Source: Lycocorax pyrrhopterus obiensis (Eukaryota > Chordata > Aves > Passeriformes > Paradisaeidae). Taken from it: DNA of 64,000 nucleotides. The position numbers were made by a program, and so were the translations under genes. Location: contig JACSVZ010000022.1 in the NCBI GenBank assembly GCA_014706295.1, forward strand, positions 8,140,830-8,204,829, given 5' to 3'. Below, piece after piece: positions 36,401-48,400 of the stretch; the first letter of the stretch is position 1, and each line of letters starts with the position of its first letter. The notes below the pieces were generated by a model that was given only the letters and a program-made list of their open reading frames with translations, had not been told where the DNA came from and searched no databases.

Positions 36401-39400
36401 GGGATGGCCATCCTTATCTCAAAGCGTTTGCTCGGCTCCGTTATCTGATCACAGTGGCTGCACTGTGAACATCCCCAGGACATGCTGACTGTCAGCCATG
36501 CCCGTGGCCTGTCCCCCTGTCCTCCTGTGAGTGGGCGTGTGACCTGCTGCATATCTTACAGATTGCAGACACGCGGGAGGAAGGGCTAAAGTCCCCAGCC
36601 CTGAGCAGTCCTGAGGTCCCAGTCCCCAAGTGCTGCGTGTGGCAGAGCAGGCTTGGCCACTGAGTTGCCCAGGAGTGCAGACTTGGTCTAAATTTTGTGT
36701 TCCTGGGAACCTGGGCACTGCTCTTGGGCTGGGGCCTTCCCCTCCAGAGAGCACTGGGCTGTTGTATCCCTTTGGAACTGACCCAGGTCAAACCAGTGTG
36801 CTGTGATGGGCAGCCTGGCCAGGATGTAAAATTTGGCAACACTTAGAATGGAGCAGGAGCTCTCGGAACAGACCCTCAGTTGTGGCTGCCTTACAGTTTT
36901 GGCTACATCACACAAACTTCTGCTTGAGTTGCAGACTTACTGATGAGCTGCAGCAGCTCAGCCCGTGGATGGCAGCTTCAGAAGCTGCTGGAAGTGGAGT
37001 ACGCTTGACTGTGTGTCCAACTCCTCTGTCTCTGCCGAGGTGGGATCTTGCTGGGGTTGGCTTGACAGACAGTTCCAAGCATCTCATCCAGGCCATGGGA
37101 CTGGCTGGCAGGAGCTGTGAGCTCTCTTCCAGATGAGCCTGTGATTGCTGTCCTGCAGGGCTGCAGGAACACCCCAGCACCACACTGGTGCTGGGCTGTG
37201 GTCTGGTAGTGACTGGCCAACAGTGACAGTCTGTGCTTAATGCAGGGTCAGCCGAGAGCTGGGCTGGTGGTTTTGGGCTCAGAGGTGTGTGACAGTGGCT
37301 CTAGGAGCTGTGTGGCATGGCAGGGCTGCAGCCAGCCCCTGTGCTGTGTCCCTGCTCCCCAGCTGTTGCAGGTTTGGTGAGACCCAGTGTAAAGCTCACA
37401 GTGAAGGAGGGTGTGGGGAGTCCAGGAAGAACTTGCAGCGTGTGGTGAGGAGGTGTGGGCCTTCGAGCACAGAAAACCCGAGCAGCTCTGAGTTTAAAAC
37501 CCACTGTCTGAACCTAAAAGGAAACGTCTGAAGTCAGTGGAGAAGACTTTTTACTTTCCTAGTGTTCTCTGAGGTTTAAGGGCAGTAGAAATCAGAAAAT
37601 CTTGAAGCTCCTACAATGCTTTTGAAAAGTTCCCCCCACATCCTCCCTTCTTCCCCTTGGCCAAACAGGCTTGGAGAGTGGATGGTGGAAGATGATGCTG
37701 GAATAAAGCAACTGCAGGGATACTTGTCTAGAGAAGGATAAAAGGAGACAGGTCTGAGTGTCCAACAGATGTACAGCAGCTGTATGGAGAGAGCTGTGTG
37801 GTGCCTGGGGATGCTCACAGAAACCTGTGACTGTCCCAGCAAACCTGTGAGCTCACTTGGTCGTGCTGTTTGCTGCTGCTGGCTGTGCTGCTGCTGTCCC
37901 ATATGAGATCAGTTTAACATCTATCACATCCCCTGCCAGTGACTGTATCCTGCCTGCACGGGGGTGGGTGGATGATCTCATGGCTTTTCCCTGCTCGTCT
38001 GTTCCGCTGAGCGTGGTTTCGCTGCCGGAGGTGTTACATCAGACAGTGGTGGGAGGGTATCTTCCAGACTGGGGAGAGCCCTTAGGAAGGGACATGGTGA
38101 CAGCAGCCATTCCTAAAGGGACTCTGTAGTGCTAGAAAAAGCTGTCCTTCTAAATGGTTTTAATCTTTAAGTTTTGAGTATTCTTATTTTCCACAAAGTG
38201 CTGTTTTACATGGAAAAAGCTTTTTGACGTTGACTCCAATGAGAAACTTCCTCATTTCTGAGAATTTTCAGCCTTTCTGAAGATCCCCAGCACTCAGAAC
38301 TCTAGGCAAGGGCTGTCTGCTTCTGATCTGCCAGGCTCATCCCTCCTGTCCCAGGTGTCCGTATCTCTGAGCACCTTGCTGCCTCTCCATCTCTCCTTGT
38401 CATCTATTGAACACCTTGATACCCTGGATGGCAGGAGGTTTCGGGATTGTGGAGCACCCTGAGCACCCAAACAGCCACGGGCTGGTGTTTCTGGCAGAAG
38501 CTGGCCACTCTAAATCAGTACAAGTCAGCAGAGCTTTACGATGCTGCCAGCCCATACTCTGGAAGTCTTTGTGATTTTCAAACTGCTTTTTAGCTCCATC
38601 TCTGCTGTCCCTGTGGTCTGGTGGCTCTTTAGCATGATTTGGAACTGGGAGTCCTGAACTTGGCTGGCTGGGGAGCTGTGGAAAGCCTTCCAGAGTCTGG
38701 GATGGACCTCTGCCTTGTTTTCATCTGCAGCTCCTCCCTTCTGTTTGCAAACACTTGTGGTTCTGAGGTTTTGGTCAGTCCCCTCTTGTGCTGTCAATAG
38801 GGTGCCCCAGAGCATTCCTGGCTGCCCAAGCCAGGCAAACCCATGGTGCTGGTTTAAAGTCATCCCAGGGAAGGTCATGGTCCAGCACATGGTCTCCTGT
38901 GATGTGGGATGTTGTGCTGAGCTGTTCGCCCACTGGCCTTAAGGACACAATGGCCAAAAACCACAGCAGGAGGGGCAGGACTGTGACTTACAGGTCGTGT
39001 TTTCTCCCCAACCCGTTACAGATGCATTTCTTTTCTTTGTCTTGGAATATGACTCTTTTTCTTCCCTGCCTTGACATATGGAATCCCAGAGCTGTGGTGC
39101 CCTGTGTTTACAGCTCACCCCTTTATCCATGTCGGGGGTGTGCAGGACTCCTGCCTTCCCGGTCGTGGACCTTCGGGAAGTGACCTACTGGCTGAATTGT
39201 CTTAGTGACAAGGGTTGCCTTTTCTGCTAGCTCCAAACTCCCTCCCCCAGGAGCTGGATGTGTGGTGTGTCCCCTGCCCTGCCAGGATCTCAGTGCCTGG
39301 AGAGATGGCTGCAGGAGGGCCACTGTGCTCTGGGTGACACACAGCGACGCTGTGGCTGCTCTGCTGCCTCCTGACTCTGGGAGCTGCTCCAGCTGTCCTG

Positions 39401-42400
39401 CTCTCCATCTCTGGTGGAGCTCCTCTGATTCCCTCTGTGGTGTCCTGTGCTCCTCTCCTCCTGGGATTGCCCCGTGCAGAGCCCCATCCTGCTCCCTTTG
39501 AGCATCGTTCCGTGGTAGGGCCAGGCCAGGCAGGGCTGGGAGTCGCCACATCAAGGAAGGCTGTCACTGCAGGCTGCGCTGCTCCGCAGGGACGCTGGGT
39601 AGAACAGCTGCTTGAGAGTCTTTTTCCTGTTTACTTGCTCCCAGAAGTGCTGATGGTGTGGTGATTAAAGGACATCCCCCTGCATGTGCTGGTGCATCCT
39701 TCATCCCTCCTCCTCCTCCTCCTCACCTCCCGTGGTGCAATCCTCAGGTCAGATAACAGGGCTGGATGCAGGTGGGGTCTTGGCCATGTTGGGAGCAGGG
39801 AATGTCCAAGAGGACTTTCACCCCCTTGGCTCCCTGCCCTGGAAATCTGCGCCCCATAAATCTGCTTCCCAGCTGGTGGGAGGTGGGGCAGGGACTGGCT
39901 GGGTTTGTTTGCTGAGCATTTGGACACTGCCTGTCAAGATCCTTCTTGGTGTGAGGCTCTCGTGCCCCTGGGCTCATCAGAGCAGAACACAGAGCCTGCT
40001 GCCTTGTCTCTCCAAGCTCCTGTGCTTGGGTACTTGTCCCTTAGACATCACTCATCTGCTTCTGGCTCTTCTTGCCAGGATTCCAGGGCACTCTGGATAC
40101 CTCCCTTCTCTCCTGAGCTTGCAGTCCTTGTCCTGCTAAGTCTTTGTCCCTGCCAGCTCACAGCCCTCCTCAGCTTCAGAAGACCCAAAAGCTGTGTCCC
40201 TGGTTCCAGAGCAGACTCCAAGCAGTGCCAGGGCAGCGGGGAGTTGGCTCTGCTTGTCTCTATGTCCCAGCAAAGCAGCAGAAATTGATTTTTGTTGGGT
40301 TTTTTTTCTCTTCCACATCTCACATGTCCTGTAGTGCTTGGTGTCAGCCTGTTCTCAAGGTCTTGCTGCTGGAGTATTGTCCCTGTAATCCCCAGCAGCT
40401 CAGGCTCTGGGGCACCTCACCTCTAGAGGTGAGGGCATGACATTTTTGGAGCATTGATACATCAGGTTTGCTATGAACCATGGAGCAGGTTGGAGTACAA
40501 GCAGGAAGAGGTCTCCAGTTCTGGGAGGTCATTAAAAAAACAAACAATCCCAAGTGGTTTTACACCATCACCACGAGCTTCTGCTTCTCCCCCATGAACT
40601 GAAAATGCTGTCGCCTGCCAGGGCAGTGTGTGGCTTGGATAGTGTCTGCTCAGTGCCTGGACATCTTCAGTGGATGGTGCTGTAAGGAGGTGCCAAGGCC
40701 AAAATCTTGCCTTGGCGTTGGAAGGTGAAGCCAGCCCAGGGGAGTCCCATCGTGGTTAGTGCCCGTAAAGCAAATCTGGTGGAAAGGGAAGGGAGAGTCA
40801 CTGTTTCCATTTCTAACCACCTTGGACAGGTTTGATTTCACCAGCAGCTGCTCTGGTAACTTTGTGCCTGGTTCGTGTTGGGGTGGGTGGAAGGGACTCT
40901 CGTGGAGAATCCAGGGAGCAGGAGGTGCCGGGAGGAGGTGACAGGAGGAGGTGCCTCCTGCATTTATTGGTTGAGCTGGTCCAGCCCTTGGGCCTCTCTG
41001 CAGACAGTGGCACAGAGGCAAATCGAGGGGAGGGTGCACATCTGGAAGTCACATCTGTGCTCTGGCAAATACTCGACCCTGCCAGTCTCAGAACAGCTTT
41101 TGAGTTGAGCATGGGGTAGGAAGAGGTTGGGCTGTTGTGGTGACCTCGAACAGCTCAGCAGCAGATGGGATCTTTATCCGATCCTTCTCTTGCCAGCATT
41201 GCCCTCACACTGCAGAGTTTAAGCCCTGGTAGGGACAGGGACAAGCCACTTCCCTTGCCCACTGAGGGCCCTGGCGTACAGGCACCTCTGTTGTTAAATC
41301 GCTGTCACGGAAACTTGATTGCCTCGTCTGGCAGGGTGGATGAAAACTGAGTCACAGCATCTGAACATTGCTGACATTTGCTGCCACTGTGACAAATCTT
41401 TTCTGTCCTTTGGTTTTCACTCCTCGCCTTTGTGCCCTGTCCTGGGGACAATGGATGGTCACTCTTGTCTCCAATTGCTTTGTGACAGGGCATGATCCCT
41501 GGGCATGAAAGTTGAGAAGGCACCTTTGTTGGGTGCAGAAATCCCCAAAATGCTCCAAGGAGAGCTTCCCGCTGTTGGACACTCGGATCCTCAGATCCAC
41601 CTCTGCCAGGGCTTCCTCACTGGCCCTGCCAGGCTCCTGGCTGTCAGGCTGTGAGCTGGTGAGCTGTGCATTCGGAACTGCTGGATTGCCACGTCTGCCC
41701 TTCTTTCCTGCTTGGTCCCATCCCCTTCCCCTCACTGGCAGGGAGCACTCTGGCTGGCTGAGAGCCTGGGGACATCAGTGACCCTCTAAGGTCCAGGAGA
41801 GGGACGCAGAGATGTTGCACAGAAGGGCTCCCTGCTCAGCTCTTCCATGAAGGACACCTGCCCAGAGAGCAGCTTCCTTGAGCCTCTCACCCTGTTCCAT
41901 GCTGAGACACAGCATGTTTTGGTGCCTCCTCCATCTGTCCCTGTCCCCCCGTGGATCTCCTTACAGCTGTAAGGAGATCATCCTTCCTGGAGGGAGGAAG
42001 AGTGGCAGAGGCAGGAGCTGTGCTCACAGATCTTCATCCCATCCTCCCTCCGGTTCATTCTGCTCCTTTAAGGTCATTGCATTTCTCTCCCAGGCAGGGC
42101 TGAGGGGGATGGAACCCGCGGTGCCGTGCAGAAAAAAGGTCACCTTGGGGATGGGTTGTGGAGCCTTCCCTAAACAGGCTGTCCAGAGCACCAGTACTGA
42201 GCTTCCCCTTTCCAGATGAGTCAGTGGAACTTTGTGCCTCTCAGACAGGGCGATGACTGAAGGGTCTCTCCACTGGCTGCCACCAGCCTGATTTCATCTG
42301 GGGCAGGGACACCAACATCTTCAGAGCAGCATCTGTGCAAGCAAAAACTGGGGCTTCACCTCAGCTGGAGCAGCTCTGCCTCTCTTTGGGGTGGAGATGT

Positions 42401-45400
42401 GCTCCCATGTCCTGTGTGGTGACAGTGCAACAAGTCCAGGGCTCTCACAGGTGCCATCCTTGCGTGTGGGAGTGGGTACAAGTGGCAGCCCTGGATGCCC
42501 ATCTCGGGATTTGGTATAAAACCCCACAGCTTCACAAAGACAAAATTTCCATGGAGGACAAGAGGGAGCCCCAGTGCATTCCAGGAGGAGGATTGCTGGA
42601 GCCCTCGCCTGGCATTTGCCATCTGCTGCCTATCTCCTTGAGCTCCCCACCACTGCCTGTGGGCAGAGGCTGTGAGGTAGCAGTATCCTGCTTCGCTCAC
42701 TTGGAGGGTCAGCTTTGGTTTTTTACCCGTATTTTCTTGCAGCTGAGGGTGAGCGGGAGAGATGTGCTGATGATAACAGGTCAGGCAGGTGCCAGCCCAC
42801 AGCTGCCTCTGGTTCTCACATCAAGAGGATGTTCAAGAGCTCTTGAAGGCCACCTGTGTGAGGCTGACGCTGGCAAGGCAGCCTGGGAAGAGGCCACCAT
42901 GCCCTGTAGAAGCAGTATCTGTCTCTCTGCTCCAACCCCTAAGGTAGGATGTGTGTGGGGTGGAGGAGGGAAGGTCTCTTCCTCACATCCTCTCCTCCAG
43001 CCTGCAGAGCGATGCGGCAGCGCAGCATCTCCTAATCTCCCTGCACATCTCCTGTAGCTTCCTCTGCAGGTGATAAGGATTTTGGAGGGGGGACGGGGGA
43101 GGGAGGAACAGGAGCTCAGAAGCCACAGCACATGTGACTGGGGGGAACAGCAGAGGCAGCGCAGGCAGAGGCTCAGGCAGGAAGCCCCGGTGCCCACAGA
43201 GCAGCCAGCTCGTCCCCATGTGCCCCACATGGGCTGCCCAGGGCGTGCTGCTGGCACTGCTGCCCAGGTGCCACTTCCCAGGTGGTATTTAAGCTCTCTG
43301 CCAGATCCTCTCACTCTGTGTTGAGTGACGGGGATTGCTGAGAGGTGAGCCAGGATCTGAGTTGGGATCCAGGCTAGTCCCAGTCACCCTGGCTAATCAG
43401 GAGCTTCCTGTTGTCCCATCTCCAGCCCACTGAGCTCGTTTTTCCCCCAGCATCTCCTCTCCCAAGGTGCTTTCTGCATGGATGTTGCTGGCTCTGGGGT
43501 AGTGCTATTGAGACAGTTGCTTCATAGCAAAATCCAGCAGCTTGGAGCAAAAATCCAGTTTGCTGATGTAGGTGAGATGAAGCACCTTGTTAGAGCAACC
43601 TGAGGCACAGCTGAGCTCAGTCTGGAGGTGAAAACAGCTTTACCTGCACCTTTTCCTGAGGCAGAAGTACCACCTGCATGTTGTAGCAACAAGAGCAGTG
43701 GGATCCAGTGGCCCCCTGGGCACCAGGATGGCTCCTCCCTGGGACAGCAAGGGAAGTGAGAGAACATTTTACAGGGATTTTGGTGCCTAACTGAAAGGGC
43801 AGAGTGGCCTTTTCAGTTCATAGGGGGTGAAGGATGCTCTGGGGCACAGGGTGCTGCTGGTTTGGTGATTGTTGGCCTCCGTGGATGCCTCAGCCATGCT
43901 CCCTGCCCTCTGAAAAACCAGTTAAGGTCAAATGAGAGGCCTCAACTGGTTTCTTGTTGTCCTGTCTGGATAAGCTATCTGTTAATGGCACTGGCTCTTC
44001 CTCTGGAAACCTGATAGCCGATGCTGAGCAGCGCGGGGGGATGTGGTAACCTCGTCTCTGAGCAGGGATGTCAAATTCACCATTGCTCTGTCTGCTTTAG
44101 GCTTGTTGATGAAGGGGGAAGCTTGTGGGCTTGAGAGGTTGAGCTGCTGCCACTCTGAGCACCAATACTAATGTGAGATGCACTCCTAAGTGGTTGGGCT
44201 GACTGCTTGGCTTCTTGCAAAGGGGGTACAAAGGGCAGGACCCCACTTTTTGCGCTCATTCCGGGGGCGACACGGAGCCACCTCAATTTCTACCCTGCAG
44301 CCGCATCCCAGCTCAGGTGGTTGCCATCTGCCCGATTGCTCCCGCAGCCCGGCACGGCGATGGGGCTGTGCAGGGACAAACCCGGGGCTCGATAAACAGC
44401 GAAGGGCAGGCGACAGGCTCCAGACTGACTGCGAGGTGCTGAGGGCTCTGGCCCCCGGCCAGAGAAGCACTTAGAGCTCTCCCGGCCGTTCCCGAGCCCA
44501 CGGGGGAGTTGTGGTGGGGTTTTTGTTGCTCTTGCCGGCGGTGTTGGGTTGCAGCGGCGGAGCAGCCCCGGCTGGGCAGGGCTGCTCGGGGGCATCGACC
44601 GGCTGTGGGTGCCTGCCGGAGCTCAGGTGAGCCGGGACCCTCCTCCCGGCTCCTGCGGCTCCTGATACCCACTGCTGGCCCGAATGTCCCCTTCAGGGGG
44701 CTCCCACTGAGATATTATAAGGGAGGTGACACTGTTTTGCTCTCCACGCTGTTGCATAATAGGTTTTTTTTGTTTTCTACTCGCATACGTGTCTTTTTCC
44801 ACTTTCTCCCTGGGGGCCGCCTGACCCCCCGGTGCCCCTTCAGTGATGGGAAGCCTGAGGATGACCACATGGCTGTGCTCAGTGGGATCCACAATGCTAA
44901 ATGGCAGGAAGACTCTTTTTTAAAAATCTCTTTTTCTTTGCCAGAGCGAGTAGGCTGCAGGCTTTTCCGCTGCCCCCGGGCAGGATCAGTCCATGTCGGC
45001 CAGCTGAGGTCAGGCTGGGCTGGCAGTGACCCTGTGGCTCTCACTGCACCACTTCTCCCCAGGGAGACACAGACCCAGCAGTGCCTGTTGAGGGGGTGGG
45101 TGTTTGCTTGGAGGCTGTCCCTGATAAACCCATCCTGGAAAGTAATCTGGCTAAACGTTCTTTTTGTCAGCTTTTTAAAATTTTTTTTTAATCAGTTTTC
45201 CATCTTTCCAAAAATCCTCTGGAGGTGGCGATTTTGCAACCCTCAGAGCCTGTTCCAGGCTGTCCTTATCCTTACATGTTACAACACCCTATCCATCAGC
45301 GGGTAAATGAGGCTTGGATGAAGTTTCAGTTTTAAATGACTTCAAGGGTAGATCTGGTTTTCATGTAACCAGAGGGTAATTTGGTGGGTTTTTTTCTTAC

Positions 45401-48400
45401 ATGGTGAGGGAGGTGGATCTGGGGTCAGCTTTTTCTTTCTGATGCAACCCACTCCTGCTGAAAGGAGGGCTCTTTGCCCAGAAATGTGACCCTTTTTTTT
45501 TATTTTTTTTGTTCCCTTTTTTTCTTCGGTGCTGGAGGCAAAGGGAGGGCCAGGCTGTTTCTTCTGGCAGTGGGCTGGGGGGAAGTTTGGGAGGCTGTGA
45601 AGGGCACAACTGTTTGTACAGCCATGGCACAGCTCAGTGTGCCATGTGAAACTGTGTGGGGAGCTCAGAGCATCTCTGAGCTGGATGGGCTTTGCTGCCT
45701 CCTTCCTGGAGTCTCTCCTGGCTTCTGCCTGCACACCCGCCCGGCTGGGCTGGAGAGGAGCCAGCCCACTCCAGGCCTCCCATCTCATCCGCTGCTCATC
45801 CGTCCCTGCCTGCTGCTGGTTCTTCTCTGGGGCATCCAGCTCTGCCAGGCCGCAGCAGGGTTCATATTCCACCAGAGAGCTTCCCTCCGCCTCTGCCATC
45901 ACTGTGGGACCAGGTTCTTCCTCTCTTGCCACATCCCAGATGGGATAAGGACCAGTTTGTGCACTCTGTCTCCCACAGCACGCTCTTGGAGAGGGCAGCT
46001 CGGGGAGGAGGAGATGTGGCTCACCTTGGTGGCAGAGGACTTGTCTTTGGAGGGCTTACCCCTGGTCACCTACCCTTGTTCCCCTGCCCGGGTGTGTGTG
46101 TGGGCTGTGGAGCTGGGAGCCCACCAGGTGCTTGACCCTGTGTCTTTGCCCACATCCTTGGCAGGCCTTTCCCAGCGAGGACTCAAGGTGCAGCCCCATG
46201 GTGGGACACGTGGGTCGTGTCACGGAGCCCACACCACCACTGATAGGGAAACTTGCTGGTGCTGAGCACGGCAGAGCCTCCAGAGTGTCTCTGTGAGACC
46301 TGGGCTGCAGCCAAATCCCTCCACCCCTCCTTTCCCTGGTGGCTCCCGGTCCTGCGCTGCCGGAGGGAGGCCTGGCGCAGGCAGCATCGCTTCAGCCCTC
46401 GCTGGTTCAGGATGGTGGCATTTGTGCTTGCTGTGCTTCCTGCTCAGAGTCACTTCCTTGCAGCTGTGAGGGGGCCAGGAAGGTGTTGGAGGCAGCGGGT
46501 GGGAGAGGCTGCTCTGTGGTAAGAGGGCTGCACCAACCAAACCCCAAAGCTGCCTTCCCCGGCGCTCTCAGGCAGGTTTGGGAGGACGAGAGAGAGGAGC
46601 AAGCAGCTGCAAGCATGCGTGGGCTGGAGGTTCCTGCCCCATCCTCAGGGAGGCTGCCCTTTGCCCTAGGAATTCCCTGCGTGCTTTTGGCCTTGATAAG
46701 CACCTCACTTGCTCCGGGGCTCTCTCCACTGCGTGGATTTTGGGTGTGCACTTTGTAACAACAGCTCTGCCTCACTGCTCGGTAACCTGCTGGTGCTCTG
46801 TGCAGGCAGGGGTGAGCACAGGGCACAGCCAACACTGCAGCATCCCGAAGTGCAGACAGGATGCTTGCAGTGTGGTGCAAAGGCAGGCCAGGAATATTCC
46901 AGCACCTTCCTTTGGTAGTTATTGCCTGGTGAATTACCATGAAAACCCATCTGCCAGGTTTTTCCCCACTGTGTCAGTCAAACCCTGCATCCTCCAAGGG
47001 CAGGATTAGCCTTCAACCCCACTGTGCATGTCCCGGATGCAAAGACCTGAACTGTGATATGGGGTTTTATGGGCTAAAATAACCTGCGGTGTCACTAAGG
47101 ATGTGAGGACATGGGCAAGGTTATGGCAGGGCGTGCTAATGTTTGAACTTCCAGCCAGCTCCTTTCCAAAGGATAGGTGATGCCTCAAAATCTCTTGCTT
47201 ATTCTAGGAAGCTTGTCTGTCCTTCCTTTGCAGCCCCAAGGAACTGGGTCTTTCTCTGCTCTTGTCACAACTTGATGAGCTTTGGAGGGTTATTAGATTC
47301 ACAGAATATCCTGAGTTGGGAGGGACCCACAAGGGTCATCAAGTCCGACTCCTGGCTCTGCACAGGACACCCCCAAAATTCATACAGTGGTCAGTCTGGA
47401 TATGTCCTGTGTCAGGCAATGGGCAGGCTGCAATTGTCTCCAGAGGCACCCACAGTGCTGCACAGGAGCAGGATCCAAGAGAGGATCTCACATTCTTTGT
47501 GCTTTACAAGTCCTCCCAAAGTCAATCCCTGTGTCTGCCTTGCCGTGGGCTTTGGAGAGAGCATCATCTCTCATGATGCAGTTTAGTGCTGTCGGTGGCT
47601 GCTGCGGGTGCTGAGCAGGTCACATTTCTGTCTAGTTTTGAACTGCAGTAAATAGAAATGAAAGGCAAGACGATCCACAGTGAGCGCAGTAAGTGGAGAT
47701 TAATTGGGATGAATTACATGCCAGGTTTGCAGTAATCTCTGTCCTGCATTGCTCAGAAGCATCATCTGCTTTGGAAACGTGACTCAGAAATGTTGTTATT
47801 TGATTCCCACGAGCATTTAAGAAACTATTTTTCCAGGAAGCAAAGATTCTTGGGTTTGGGTTGGGTTTTGGTTGGTTTTTTTTTTTTTTTTGCCTTGCTG
47901 CTGCTGTTGTTTTCTCTTTGTTCTATGGCAATAGGAGTCCTTTCCCAGGATTTCCTCTGGGGAGGGAGGCTGTGAGATGCTCCCTTACCGGTGTCTGTTC
48001 AGCTCCTTCTCCTTGCTTGGCGCTAATGCTCCAGCATGCTCACAGCTGCCCCTTCCTGGGGATCCCTGTGGGGGAGACATTCAGCCATTTTTGGGGAACA
48101 CAGAGGAAAATGGGGGGTGGTGGCTGGGGAAATCTCTTAGGGAAGCAGTAAGAGGGGGCTGTGCTTACAGGCTGTAGGCCTGGGGCTGCCGTCGTGTAAT
48201 AGGCAGTAACCCAGCTCTTCAGATGACTAAATCCACTTCATCTGTGCCCTTCCTTCTCCAGTGCCATGGGAATTCCAAGCTATTCACTGAACGTCTCCTT
48301 TGTTTTCCTTTTCTCTCAGTGGACATTCGTGAAATCAAAGAGATTCGTCCAGGAAGGAACTCCCGCGATTTTGACCGGTACCAGGAGGATCCGTGTTTCC

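Larger units (their letters stand above)
30460..48319 (+). other. PLCG1: PLCG1 intron 1 (17.9 kb)
   Basis: Long first intron, a usual place for regulatory elements. It holds CR1 3' ends at 34034 and 47296, small microsatellites, a perfect palindrome at 41954, AT-rich stretches at 34.7-35.3 kb and 47.6-47.85 kb, and a GC-rich patch at 44.2-44.65 kb. Open frames up to 265 codons occur but show no domain. No independent gene recognised. Confidence 0.85.

Noticed and set aside
42335..43057. 240-codon open frame in PLCG1 intron 1
   Set aside because: No domain or repeat protein signature, and its composition follows the surrounding intron.
44509..45306. 265-codon open frame in PLCG1 intron 1
   Set aside because: Crosses the GC patch into T-rich intron, with abrupt composition change and no domain. 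Kept only as a possible promoter area.
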